From the NCBI GenBank assembly GCA_017629925.1, contig JAGBWH010000142.1:1-17265 (forward strand): a stretch of 17,265 bases of DNA. Reading direction: 5' to 3'. Below the pieces are notes generated by a model, which saw only the letters and a list, made by a program, of their open reading frames with translations, was not told where the DNA came from and did no database searches. The stretch comes from Clostridia bacterium. GTDB lineage: Bacteria; Bacillota; Clostridia; Oscillospirales; CAG-272. The translations under genes and the position numbers were made by a program. Below are positions 8,020 through 15,403 of this stretch, one piece after another. Position 1 is the stretch's first letter. Each line of letters starts with the position of its first letter.

Positions 8020-8639
8020 CTGTCCATCAAGTTGATGCTCTCCGTGAGCAAGTCAAAAAACGTCTGCCCGAAAAGCGCATGGCGCACGTGCTGAGGGTAG
8101 AGGAGCAAATATTGTGGCTGGGCAAAATGCTTTTGCCGACCGAACTACTCAGGCTTCAGGTCGCCGCCCTACTTCACGATATTGCAAAAGACACGCCCGA
8201 TGAAGAGCAAATTGCCTTGTGCGAAACGTTGGGCATTCCGTTAACGGAAAAAGAGAAAGCCTTGCCCCCCATACTTCATGCCAAAAGCGGAGCGTATATT
8301 GCCGAAAGGGATTTTCCGGAGTATGTGGATAGTGGCATTTTATATGCGATTTTGCACCATACGGAAGGCGATGTTCCCATGCCTGCTTTTGCCCGTATAT
8401 TGATGCTGGCAGACTTTACCGAAAAAGGCAGAACATGGGAAAGATGCAAGGCTTGCCGTCGGTTTTTGGAGTCGATTGTCTATGCCAAAACAAAGGCTGA
8501 AAAATGGCATTATTTTTCTTTGGCATTTGCCTATATGCTCCATCTAAAATATGACTATATTGCCTCTGTGACAGAAGGGCTGGATGAAAAAACCAAAAAA
8601 ATGCTCGCCTATTACGGTGCAGACGCCCATTTTGAATAA
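8016..8639 (+). CDS. yqeK: HD-domain hydrolase YqeK (probable Ap4A hydrolase)
   Basis: YqeK proteins are HD-superfamily metal enzymes shown in some Bacillota to split diadenosine tetraphosphate symmetrically to two ADP. The 207-residue product has the HD signature: an upstream His (RMAHVLRVEEQ, about 22-32), the LLHDIAK core (H54-D55), LHAKSGAYIA, ILHHTEGD and a final Asp in MLADFTEKGR. These residues are arranged as in the family. The ATG at 8016 overlaps the nadD stop as ATGA. Only GGAG at 8011-8014 is close, and it is too near the start to be a good ribosome binding site, so translation probably depends on coupling to nadD. An earlier in-frame ATG at 7953 also lacks a spaced site and would add 21 residues without family match. 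The gap to the next gene is 49 nt. Confidence 0.92.
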   Translation: MTVHQVDALREQVKKRLPEKRMAHVLRVEEQILWLGKMLLPTELLRLQVAALLHDIAKDTPDEEQIALCETLGIPLTEKEKALPPILHAKSGAYIAERDFPEYVDSGILYAILHHTEGDVPMPAFARILMLADFTEKGRTWERCKACRRFLESIVYAKTKAEKWHYFSLAFAYMLHLKYDYIASVTEGLDEKTKKMLAYYGADAHFE

Positions 8640-8651
8640 ACAGGCAAATCA

Positions 8652-8690
8652 ATAGAATACTAAAATCAAAAAAAGATAGAGGTATTCTAT
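8652..8690 (+). promoter_or_regulatory. Inverted repeat folding over the LCP gene start codon
   Basis: ATAGAATAC at 8652-8660 is the exact reverse complement of GTATTCTAT at 8682-8690, with a 21-nt A-rich loop; U8661 and G8681 could add a wobble pair. The downstream arm contains the first two bases of the ATG at 8689 and the last base of the ribosome binding site (AGAGG, 8678-8682). In RNA this would hide the start codon and leave most of the Shine-Dalgarno in the loop. The upstream arm also resembles a -10 box (TAGAAT) with TTGAAT 15 nt before it, so a DNA operator or weak promoter is an alternative. Confidence 0.45.
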
Positions 8691-9675
8691 GCGAAAATTG
8701 GTAGTGCTTTGCGTGGCGATGACGTCGATTTTGTGTTTGCTCGGTTGTGCCAAAGTGGGAGAGGAAAAATCCTTTACCTATCTCATCTCAGGTGTGGACC
8801 AAGCCGCGTCCAATACGGATGTGCTGGGGATTTTACGGTATTCTCACACCCAAAACACCATCACCTGTCTCCAAATTCCCCGTGATACGTATTTTGCCTT
8901 TGGCAAAGAGCAAAACAAAATCAACCAAATCTACCCGACCGCCCTTTCAGGAGACGCGTCTCCTGCCTCTCAAAAAAAGGCAATGGCGCATCTCACTCAG
9001 TCTGTTTCAGATGCTTTTGGCATACAGGTGGATGGGTATTTGTCGCTTTCTATGGCGGATGTGGCTCGTGGTGTGGACGCCATGGGTGGCATTGTGCTTA
9101 AATTACCGTGTGAGGTGGCATATCAAGATAAACATGGCATAGTGCACACATTGCCCAAAGGTGAGCAGAAACTCACAGGAGAGCAAGCCGTGGCGTTTGT
9201 GCGGCATCGCGCGGGGTATCTAACGGGAGATCTCGGCCGCATAGATGCGCAAAAAATCTTTATGTTTGCATTTTTAGAGCAAGTCGGTCAAGTTCGAGAC
9301 ATTGGCAAAATGTTGTCTATTGTGAGCACCCTATATGAAGGTGCGCTCACGAATATCCCTCTTGCTACTATTTTTTCTCACGCCACCCATTTTCTCACCC
9401 ATAAAAAAGAAACAGACCTTTATGCAATGACTCTCCCCGGCAAAGCCGTGCAAAAAGAAGGGAAGAGTGGGCTTTGGTATTATGCCGTGTGCAAAAGCGA
9501 AGCCAAGCGTGTGCTCGCAGAGTATTTTGCCACCACCGCCCCGTTTGACGCTCATGAGGTGATGAATGCCCCGCACATTCAAAGTGTTCGGGAGGTGTAT
9601 CATTCTCCCTCTTGTCCTACGGAGATCTATCATAACGAAGATTGTAAACACCTTGACATAAAAACCCCACATTAG
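8689..9675 (+). CDS. LytR-CpsA-Psr (LCP) family protein with lipoprotein signal
   Basis: LCP enzymes move undecaprenyl-linked glycopolymers (teichoic acids, capsule) onto peptidoglycan outside the cell. The 328-residue product contains the LCP core: Asp residues D37 (GVD) and D44 (NTD), IPRDTYF (R65), NKINQIYP near 83, and the catalytic FVRHRAGYLTGDLGR stretch (R172, R174, D181, R184). The N-terminus is a lipoprotein signal: MRKL, a hydrophobic run, then the lipobox LLGC with C20 as lipidated residue. Most LCP proteins instead keep an uncleaved transmembrane helix and an extra domain. The usual Arg-Ser-Asp-Thr segment between the first two Asp residues is shortened to ASNTD. Two cysteines near the end (C309, C319) might pair. 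An LCP gene between yqeK and rsfS is common in Clostridia. The start lies in a possible hairpin. Confidence 0.9.
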   Translation: MRKLVVLCVAMTSILCLLGCAKVGEEKSFTYLISGVDQAASNTDVLGILRYSHTQNTITCLQIPRDTYFAFGKEQNKINQIYPTALSGDASPASQKKAMAHLTQSVSDAFGIQVDGYLSLSMADVARGVDAMGGIVLKLPCEVAYQDKHGIVHTLPKGEQKLTGEQAVAFVRHRAGYLTGDLGRIDAQKIFMFAFLEQVGQVRDIGKMLSIVSTLYEGALTNIPLATIFSHATHFLTHKKETDLYAMTLPGKAVQKEGKSGLWYYAVCKSEAKRVLAEYFATTAPFDAHEVMNAPHIQSVREVYHSPSCPTEIYHNEDCKHLDIKTPH

Positions 9676-9688
9676 AAAGGAAATCAAT

Positions 9689-10090
9689 ATGCACGAAGAC
9701 AACAAAGTACGCGAAAGTCTCGTCCATGCAGACGGCGAAAAAGTGGCTCGCACCATGGCAGATGTGTTATGGGAGAAGCAAGCCGTAGACACCGAACTAT
9801 ATCAAGTTTCTACCACAACGATTATTGCCGATTACTATTTAATTGCCACAGGCAAATCCTCCACTCATGTCAAATCTCTGGCAGACGAGCTGCTATATGA
9901 AATGGAACTGCGCGGTATCACCGATGCCCGTGTGGAAGGCAGAAGCGGTGCTGCATGGATTTTAATTGATTTTGGCAATGTGATCGTTCATATTTTCGAC
10001 CGTGCTTCTCGTGATTATTATCATCTGGAGCATTTGCTCGGAGAAGAGCAACGCATGGAGTTATATTTCCCCACCCCCGAAGAAGCATAA
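9689..10090 (+). CDS. rsfS: Ribosomal silencing factor RsfS
   Basis: RsfS binds ribosomal protein uL14 on the 50S subunit and blocks joining to 30S when nutrients are scarce. The 133-residue protein has the family core: DYYLIATGKSSTHVKSLADE (48-67), then VEGRSGAAWILIDFGNVIVHIF and the closing RDYYHLEHLL. It ends in a short acidic tail. AAAGGA near 9676-9681 lies 7 nt before the ATG, 13 nt after the LCP stop. The position between yqeK/LCP and leuS fits the usual Bacillota order. A role in anything other than ribosome silencing is not suggested by the sequence. Confidence 0.96.
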   Translation: MHEDNKVRESLVHADGEKVARTMADVLWEKQAVDTELYQVSTTTIIADYYLIATGKSSTHVKSLADELLYEMELRGITDARVEGRSGAAWILIDFGNVIVHIFDRASRDYYHLEHLLGEEQRMELYFPTPEEA

Positions 10091-10112
10091 GATAGCAAAG
10101 GAAAGAATAGAG

Positions 10113-12524
10113 ATGAAACACGAATTTGCATCATTCGAACAAAAATGGCAAACATTATGGGAAGAAAATGGCATCTTTCATGCCCAGGACCAAAGCGACA
10201 AGCCCAAATTCTATGCGCTGGTAGAATTCCCCTATCCCAGCGGTGCGGGAATGCACGTAGGGCATATCAAAGCCTATTCAGGGCTTGAGGTTGTCTCTCG
10301 CAAACGCCGTATGCAGGGATACAATGTGCTGTATCCCATCGGCTTTGACGCCTTTGGCTTGCCTGCTGAAAACTATGCGATTAAAACCGGCACACATCCT
10401 CGTGTCGTTACCGATACCAACATCAAACACTTCTCCCAGCAGCTCAAAAGAGCAGGCTTTGCTTTTGACTGGACGAGAGTGGTCGACACCACCGAGGAAT
10501 CCTACTATAAATGGACGCAATGGATCTTCCTTAAAATGTTTGAAAAAGGCTTGGTATTCCGTGATAGAGCCCAAGTCAACTACTGCCCCAGTTGTAAGGT
10601 AGTGCTCTCAAACGAAGACTCCCAAGGCGGTCAATGCGATATCTGCCATACCGATATTGTGCAAAAAACCAAGGACGTATGGTATCTCCGCATCACCGCT
10701 TATGCAGAAAAACTTCTCCAAGGTCTGGAGGAGGTAGATTATCTGCCCAACGTGAAAATGCAACAGGAAAACTGGATTGGTAAATCCACTGGTGCATTCG
10801 TGAATTTTGCGCTTTCGGGCGTGGAGGATACCCTTCGTATTTATACCACTCGCCCCGACACCCTCTTTGGGGTAACGTTCATGGTCATCGCCCCCGAGCA
10901 TCCTTTACTTGATACATACCAAGATCGTATTGGTAATATGGATGCCATTTTGGCGTATAGAGACGCTTGTGCCAAGAAAACCGAATTTGAGCGCACACAA
11001 CTTGTCAAAGATAAAACAGGCGTGAGAGTGGAAGGTATCTCTGCCATCCATCCCATCACAGGCAAGGAAATTCCTCTCTTTATTTCCGACTACGTCATGA
11101 TGGGCTACGGCACGGGTGCGATTATGGCTGTGCCTGCTCATGACCAAAGAGACTGGGAATTTGCCCATGCCTTTGGCGCAGACATTATTCCCGTCATCCA
11201 AGGTGGCAATATCGAAGAGTGCGCTTATCCCGGTGACGGCGAGATGATCAATTCCGACTTCCTCTGTGGCATCAAAAACAAAAAAGAAGCCATTTCTGCC
11301 ATGCTCACTTATCTCGAAGAAAAAGGCATTGGCGAAGCGGGCGTTCAGTTTAAGATGAAAGACTGGGCATTTAACCGTCAACGCTATTGGGGCGAGCCCA
11401 TTCCGATTGTGCATTGCGAGAAATGTGGCATTGTTCCCGTTCCCTTTGAAGAATTACCTCTCCGTTTGCCCGTAGTCGAAAATTACGAGCCGGGTGAGGG
11501 GGGTGAGAGCCCTCTGGCGAAGATTTCGTCGTTTGTGGAGTGCCATTGTCCTAAATGTGGTGGCAACGCCAAACGTGAAACCGACACCATGCCTCAATGG
11601 GCAGGCTCGTCTTGGTACTTCCTTCGCTACATTGATCCCCACAATCCTCAAAGCTTAGCTGACTATGATAAACTCAAATATTGGCTCCCTGTTGACTGGT
11701 ATAATGGTGGCATGGAACACGTCACTCGCCACATGATTTATAGCCGTTTCTGGCATCGTTTCCTCTATGATTTAGGGGTAGTGCCTACCAAAGAGCCCTA
11801 TGCGAAACGCACCGCACAAGGCTTGATTTTGGGGGCTGACGGGGTGAAGATGAGTAAATCTCGTGGCAACGTCATTGATCCCAACGACGTCATTGACAAA
11901 TTCGGTGCAGACACCCTTCGTACCTATGTCCTCTTTATGGGTGACTATGGTAGTGCAGCACCTTGGAGTGATAGTAGCATGAGAGGATGCAAACGCTTCC
12001 TTGAACGCGTGGCTGACCTTGAAAGCAAAGCCAAAGGACATGGGGCTACACCTAAACTCGAAAGTGCCTTCCATAAAACCATCAAAAAAGTGTCTTCCGA
12101 CATTGAAGAACTCAAATTTAATACTGCGATTGCTGCCATGATGACATTGCTCAATCAAATAGATGATGTTGGCTCACTCACCCTTGACGAACTTTCCGTA
12201 TTCGTGCGCCTGCTCTGCCCCATCGCACCTCACCTCTGTGAAGAGCTGTGGCAACGCATGGGCGGAGAAGGCTTCTGCTCCACCGCACCTTGGCCCGTGT
12301 ATGACGAGGCAAAAACTGTGGATGCTGAAATTGAAGTGGCGGTGCAGTTTAACGGCAAACTTAAAGGTACCATCATGATCCCCACAGGATGCGACAGAGA
12401 CACCGCCCTTGCCATTGCCAAGGCAGATGAAAAGATCTCAGCTCAACTGGCGCAAGTGGAAATTATCAAAGAAATTTTCGTGCCCGGCAAAATCGTCAGC
12501 TTTGTGTGCAAACCCAAAGCGTAA
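10113..12524 (+). CDS. leuS: Leucyl-tRNA synthetase
   Basis: Class I synthetase that charges tRNA-Leu. The 803-residue product is complete: HIGH-type motif HVGH (48-51) in PYPSGAGMHVGH; a zinc-knuckle-like insert with C158, C161, C175 and C178; the CP1 editing domain with TTRPDTLFG and GYGTGAIMAVPAHDQRD; further Cys pairs in HCEKCG and CPKCGG; the SSWYFLRY segment; KMSKS (579-583); and the anticodon-binding helical domain with a C-terminal domain to the end. The ATG at 10113 is chosen over an open extension to 10002 inside rsfS, because the product then begins at the family N-terminus (MKHEFASFEQKWQ) and AAAGGAAAG sits about 10 nt before it. No T-box leader is seen; the 22-nt gap after rsfS leaves no room, so leuS is probably expressed with the upstream genes. 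Confidence 0.98.
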   Translation: MKHEFASFEQKWQTLWEENGIFHAQDQSDKPKFYALVEFPYPSGAGMHVGHIKAYSGLEVVSRKRRMQGYNVLYPIGFDAFGLPAENYAIKTGTHPRVVTDTNIKHFSQQLKRAGFAFDWTRVVDTTEESYYKWTQWIFLKMFEKGLVFRDRAQVNYCPSCKVVLSNEDSQGGQCDICHTDIVQKTKDVWYLRITAYAEKLLQGLEEVDYLPNVKMQQENWIGKSTGAFVNFALSGVEDTLRIYTTRPDTLFGVTFMVIAPEHPLLDTYQDRIGNMDAILAYRDACAKKTEFERTQLVKDKTGVRVEGISAIHPITGKEIPLFISDYVMMGYGTGAIMAVPAHDQRDWEFAHAFGADIIPVIQGGNIEECAYPGDGEMINSDFLCGIKNKKEAISAMLTYLEEKGIGEAGVQFKMKDWAFNRQRYWGEPIPIVHCEKCGIVPVPFEELPLRLPVVENYEPGEGGESPLAKISSFVECHCPKCGGNAKRETDTMPQWAGSSWYFLRYIDPHNPQSLADYDKLKYWLPVDWYNGGMEHVTRHMIYSRFWHRFLYDLGVVPTKEPYAKRTAQGLILGADGVKMSKSRGNVIDPNDVIDKFGADTLRTYVLFMGDYGSAAPWSDSSMRGCKRFLERVADLESKAKGHGATPKLESAFHKTIKKVSSDIEELKFNTAIAAMMTLLNQIDDVGSLTLDELSVFVRLLCPIAPHLCEELWQRMGGEGFCSTAPWPVYDEAKTVDAEIEVAVQFNGKLKGTIMIPTGCDRDTALAIAKADEKISAQLAQVEIIKEIFVPGKIVSFVCKPKA

Positions 12525-12537
12525 GCGAGATAGCCAC

Positions 12538-12567
12538 CTTATAGTCATTCGCTCATTCGTGTATACT
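12538..12567 (+). promoter_or_regulatory. Weak promoter candidate before the PL8 gene
   Basis: TATACT at 12562-12567 matches five of six bases of a sigma-A -10 box and lies 35 nt before the PL8 start. The expected -35 position (about 12538-12544) reads CTTATAG, a poor match, so an activator would be needed. Two near-identical octamers, TCATTCGC and TCATTCGT (12545-12560), lie between the boxes. There is no intrinsic terminator after leuS, so read-through from leuS is also possible. Confidence 0.25.
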
Positions 12568-12587
12568 CACATTTTCTTTGTTTTCAA

Positions 12588-12594
12588 AAAGGAG
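12588..12594 (+). promoter_or_regulatory. Ribosome binding site for the PL8 gene (two adjacent ATGs)
   Basis: AAAGGAG lies 4 nt before an ATG at 12599 and 7 nt before a second in-frame ATG at 12602. The second spacing is more typical. A TTG at 12578 is upstream of the site and unlikely to be used. Confidence 0.7.
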
Positions 12595-12601
12595 AAAGAT
12601 G

Positions 12602-15388
12602 ATGATTATAGGACATAGCCTATCAGGCGCTCATAAAAGAAAAGATTGCCCATTTGTCAAGACTGCACCCGATGTTTTGCCTCCCCTTCCCGAGATAGAT
12701 TTGCCCGAGGACAAAGTCACTCTGGTCACCTTCCAAAACGGAGACATCACAGGTGGTATGCGCCTTTCCCACACGCAAGACGGCACCCCCGTAGGGCTGT
12801 GGTATGATCCAAACGATTACCGCAATGTGTTTTGGAATACCTGTGTAAGAGACTTCACAAAGTATTCCCATCTTGAGTTTTGGATGTATAGCGAAAATGC
12901 CACAGGAGCCCGCTTTACTGTGGAACTTCGTGGCGAGTGGAAGGGAAATGTAGAAGAACCCCCCTATTTTCGCCATCAAATCGTACTCACATGGAAAGGT
13001 TGGAGACACTATGCCATCGACCTGACCACCCTCGATGGTCACTTTGGCGGGGATATGCACGACATTCATTTTGTCGGCCTTCACGCCACCCGTTGGGAAA
13101 ATGAGATCTATGGCGTGCCCGGTTCTTTTGTGTATTTAAGCGACGTGTATCTCACTCGTCGCCCCTCTGCGTATACGCCCGACGAAAGCCTTGTCACAGA
13201 GGGCGCAATGGGGAGCATGAAAGCGCGTTGGAAAGAAGTGCTGATCGGCCGTCCTGACTGGACGAAAAACTATCCTATGGCGGCAAAAAATGCACAGGTG
13301 GTAGGCATTCATGGCGCAACTCATTGGAAAAAAATGCAAAAAGGTGACACTACGTGCCTTTGGGCTGACTTTACCGACATGAGCCAAGGTCACCATGTGC
13401 AACAGCTCACCGAACGCCTCTTTTACATGGCAAGAGCCTACGCCACCTACGGTAGCGAATACTATCAAAACGAGGAATTGCTCTCCGACATTGTCTATGG
13501 TCTTGATTGGGTATATGAGCACGGCTATGGCGAAAAAGCTGTCAAAATCGGCAACTGGTGGCAATGGGATATTGGTATTCCTTTGGCGCAGGTCAAGTGC
13601 CTTTTGCTCATAGAAGACAAGGTGAGTTCAAGCCAAATTTCGCATTGGCTCTCCACCGCCGACCGCTTTGATCCCTATCCTGCCATGACAGAGGCAAACC
13701 GCATTTGGATTTCTTATGTGTGCATTTTGTCCTCGCTCCTCCAAAGAGATGTGCCTCGGTTGGTGGAATGTCTGCGCCGTATGCAAACGGTATTCTGCTA
13801 TGTCACAGACAATGACGGATTTTATGAGGACGGCTCCTTTATTCAACATACCAACAGCCCCTATATTGGTGGATACGGCACCAACTATCTGGAAAATATC
13901 GTTGATTTCTTTTACGTATTCAAAGATACCCCCCTTGAAATTCCCGAATGTCATCGCAAAATGCTGATTCATCATTTCTCTGATGCCTTTGCCCCCTTTA
14001 TTTATAAAGGCGTGGTGCAAAAATCCGTGTGTGGACGTGGGACAAGGGGAGACGGCAAAGCCGCTCGTCAAGCGGGTGCGGGCCTAAAACTGCTCTCCAT
14101 TGCCACAAAAGAAGAGCAAGAAGACTTGTTTGGCACTATTCATGCATGGTGCGATGCCAACGAGCCTTTCCATGTGGACCTTCGCGACCATTTGTCTGCG
14201 ATTGCCATTCCGTATTACGAACAAATGATGGCAACGCCCAAAAAAGCGATCAAACCCTTTGCGCGTATGTTCAATGCCATGGATAGACTCATCACCCAAA
14301 GTGAAGCGTATTGCGCTACCCTCGCATTTTCTACATCGCGCATTGTGCGCTACGAAAGCATCAATGAAGAAAATAAATACGGTTGGTATCAAGGGGAAGG
14401 CTCTCTTGCCATTGTCACCGACGACATATACGCCTACGATGGTCATTACTATGCGGGCGCAGATCCCTATCGTTTCCCGGGCACCACCGTCACCGATGTT
14501 GAGCGTGCTGTGGAAAGCGTGGTCTTTATGCCTTGCGGCACCTATGCCTTTGGCGGTGGCGTGCATAGTGGCAGTTACGCTATGGCAGGTACGCATATTG
14601 GTTTTGAGCCATTTAATTTCCCTTGGCACTATGGTTTTTCTTCGGATTTGGATTTGAAAAAATCATGGTTTTTCTTCCCCGAAGGCATTCTTGTCATGGG
14701 GGCAGGCATCACCTGCTCGGATGGCAACATGGTCTACACGGTGGTGGAAAACCGCAAATGCACCAAACCTAAAAAAGAGCAGGTATATACCTGTGACGGT
14801 GAAATATTCCGTCCCACCAAAGCGGACAGAGCACTTAGAGGTATCTCTCGCATTTATAACCCCGATTTTGGTACGTATGCATTTTTTGACAAAACAGATG
14901 TGTGGCACCGCAGACATGGAGATGGCAACGGATTTTTCGAACTCCTCCTTCGCCATGGCAAGCATCCTCAAAATGAAGGGTTTGCTTACCTGCTTCTTCC
15001 TGGTATGGATGATGCCACATCCGCTAAATATATGGAAAACCCCCCTGTAAAAGTCCTAAAAAATACACCGGAGGTCATGGTTGCCACCCACGAAGAGGTA
15101 GGCATTTTGGCGTATACATTCTTTGAGGCTACCTCCGCCTATGGTGTCACGCCTTCGCTGCCTTGTGTGCTCATGACACAAAAAACAGAGGACGGGCTTC
15201 TCTGTCAAGTGTGCGAAGCCACACATATGCACCCCAGCCTCACTTTGAACTTTGAAGGCGAGTATGCGTTGGCCCATGCAGATGAAGGTATCACCGTATC
15301 CCACGGAGACGGTGTCACCTACGTGAGCATTGACACCAACGGCACGCTTGGAAAAGTAAACACCTTTGCTTTAAAAAAACTGAACTAA
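12602..15388 (+). CDS. Polysaccharide lyase family 8 enzyme, no signal peptide
   Basis: PL8 enzymes cleave uronic-acid polysaccharides (hyaluronan, chondroitin, xanthan, alginate) by beta-elimination. The 928-residue protein has a jelly-roll-like N-terminal domain (about 30-200), the alpha-toroid domain, then beta-sandwich domains. Family marks: NWWQWDIGIP from N318 (aromatic patch), catalytic N366 (TEANRIW), catalytic H416 and Y425 in SFIQHTNSPYIGGYGTNY with the family's nine-residue spacing, and NEENKYGWYQGEG from N588 leading to PYRFPGTTV near 623-631. The Arg motif (GRxISR in hyaluronate lyases) is GRGTRG here, at 478-483. The N-terminus (MIIGHSLSGAHKRKDC) has no signal peptide or anchor, unlike most bacterial PL8 enzymes, so a cytoplasmic site is inferred. 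The substrate cannot be told. It is probably cotranscribed with the GH36 gene 15 nt downstream. Proline codon use matches the housekeeping genes. Confidence 0.88.
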   Translation: MIIGHSLSGAHKRKDCPFVKTAPDVLPPLPEIDLPEDKVTLVTFQNGDITGGMRLSHTQDGTPVGLWYDPNDYRNVFWNTCVRDFTKYSHLEFWMYSENATGARFTVELRGEWKGNVEEPPYFRHQIVLTWKGWRHYAIDLTTLDGHFGGDMHDIHFVGLHATRWENEIYGVPGSFVYLSDVYLTRRPSAYTPDESLVTEGAMGSMKARWKEVLIGRPDWTKNYPMAAKNAQVVGIHGATHWKKMQKGDTTCLWADFTDMSQGHHVQQLTERLFYMARAYATYGSEYYQNEELLSDIVYGLDWVYEHGYGEKAVKIGNWWQWDIGIPLAQVKCLLLIEDKVSSSQISHWLSTADRFDPYPAMTEANRIWISYVCILSSLLQRDVPRLVECLRRMQTVFCYVTDNDGFYEDGSFIQHTNSPYIGGYGTNYLENIVDFFYVFKDTPLEIPECHRKMLIHHFSDAFAPFIYKGVVQKSVCGRGTRGDGKAARQAGAGLKLLSIATKEEQEDLFGTIHAWCDANEPFHVDLRDHLSAIAIPYYEQMMATPKKAIKPFARMFNAMDRLITQSEAYCATLAFSTSRIVRYESINEENKYGWYQGEGSLAIVTDDIYAYDGHYYAGADPYRFPGTTVTDVERAVESVVFMPCGTYAFGGGVHSGSYAMAGTHIGFEPFNFPWHYGFSSDLDLKKSWFFFPEGILVMGAGITCSDGNMVYTVVENRKCTKPKKEQVYTCDGEIFRPTKADRALRGISRIYNPDFGTYAFFDKTDVWHRRHGDGNGFFELLLRHGKHPQNEGFAYLLLPGMDDATSAKYMENPPVKVLKNTPEVMVATHEEVGILAYTFFEATSAYGVTPSLPCVLMTQKTEDGLLCQVCEATHMHPSLTLNFEGEYALAHADEGITVSHGDGVTYVSIDTNGTLGKVNTFALKKLN

Positions 15389-15403
15389 AAGGATGAAAGA
15401 CAA

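Noticed and set aside
10002..10112. N-terminal extension of leuS into rsfS
   Set aside because: The added 37 residues do not match LeuS, and a good ribosome binding site with ATG at 10113 gives the family N-terminus.
12524..12560. Possible terminator after leuS
   Set aside because: Only a short AGCGA/TCGCT pairing can be drawn and no U-tract follows it directly.
12525..12601. Catabolite-repression (cre) site before the PL8 gene
   Set aside because: Searched by eye for a TGWAANCGNTNWCA-like sequence; none found.
12608..12623. Small palindrome ATAGG-ACATAG-CCTAT at the start of the PL8 gene
   Set aside because: Five base pairs only, within coding sequence; likely chance.
14084..14629. Open reading frame of 181 codons on the - strand inside the PL8 gene
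   Set aside because: Lies over conserved PL8 motifs and resembles nothing; treated as a shadow.
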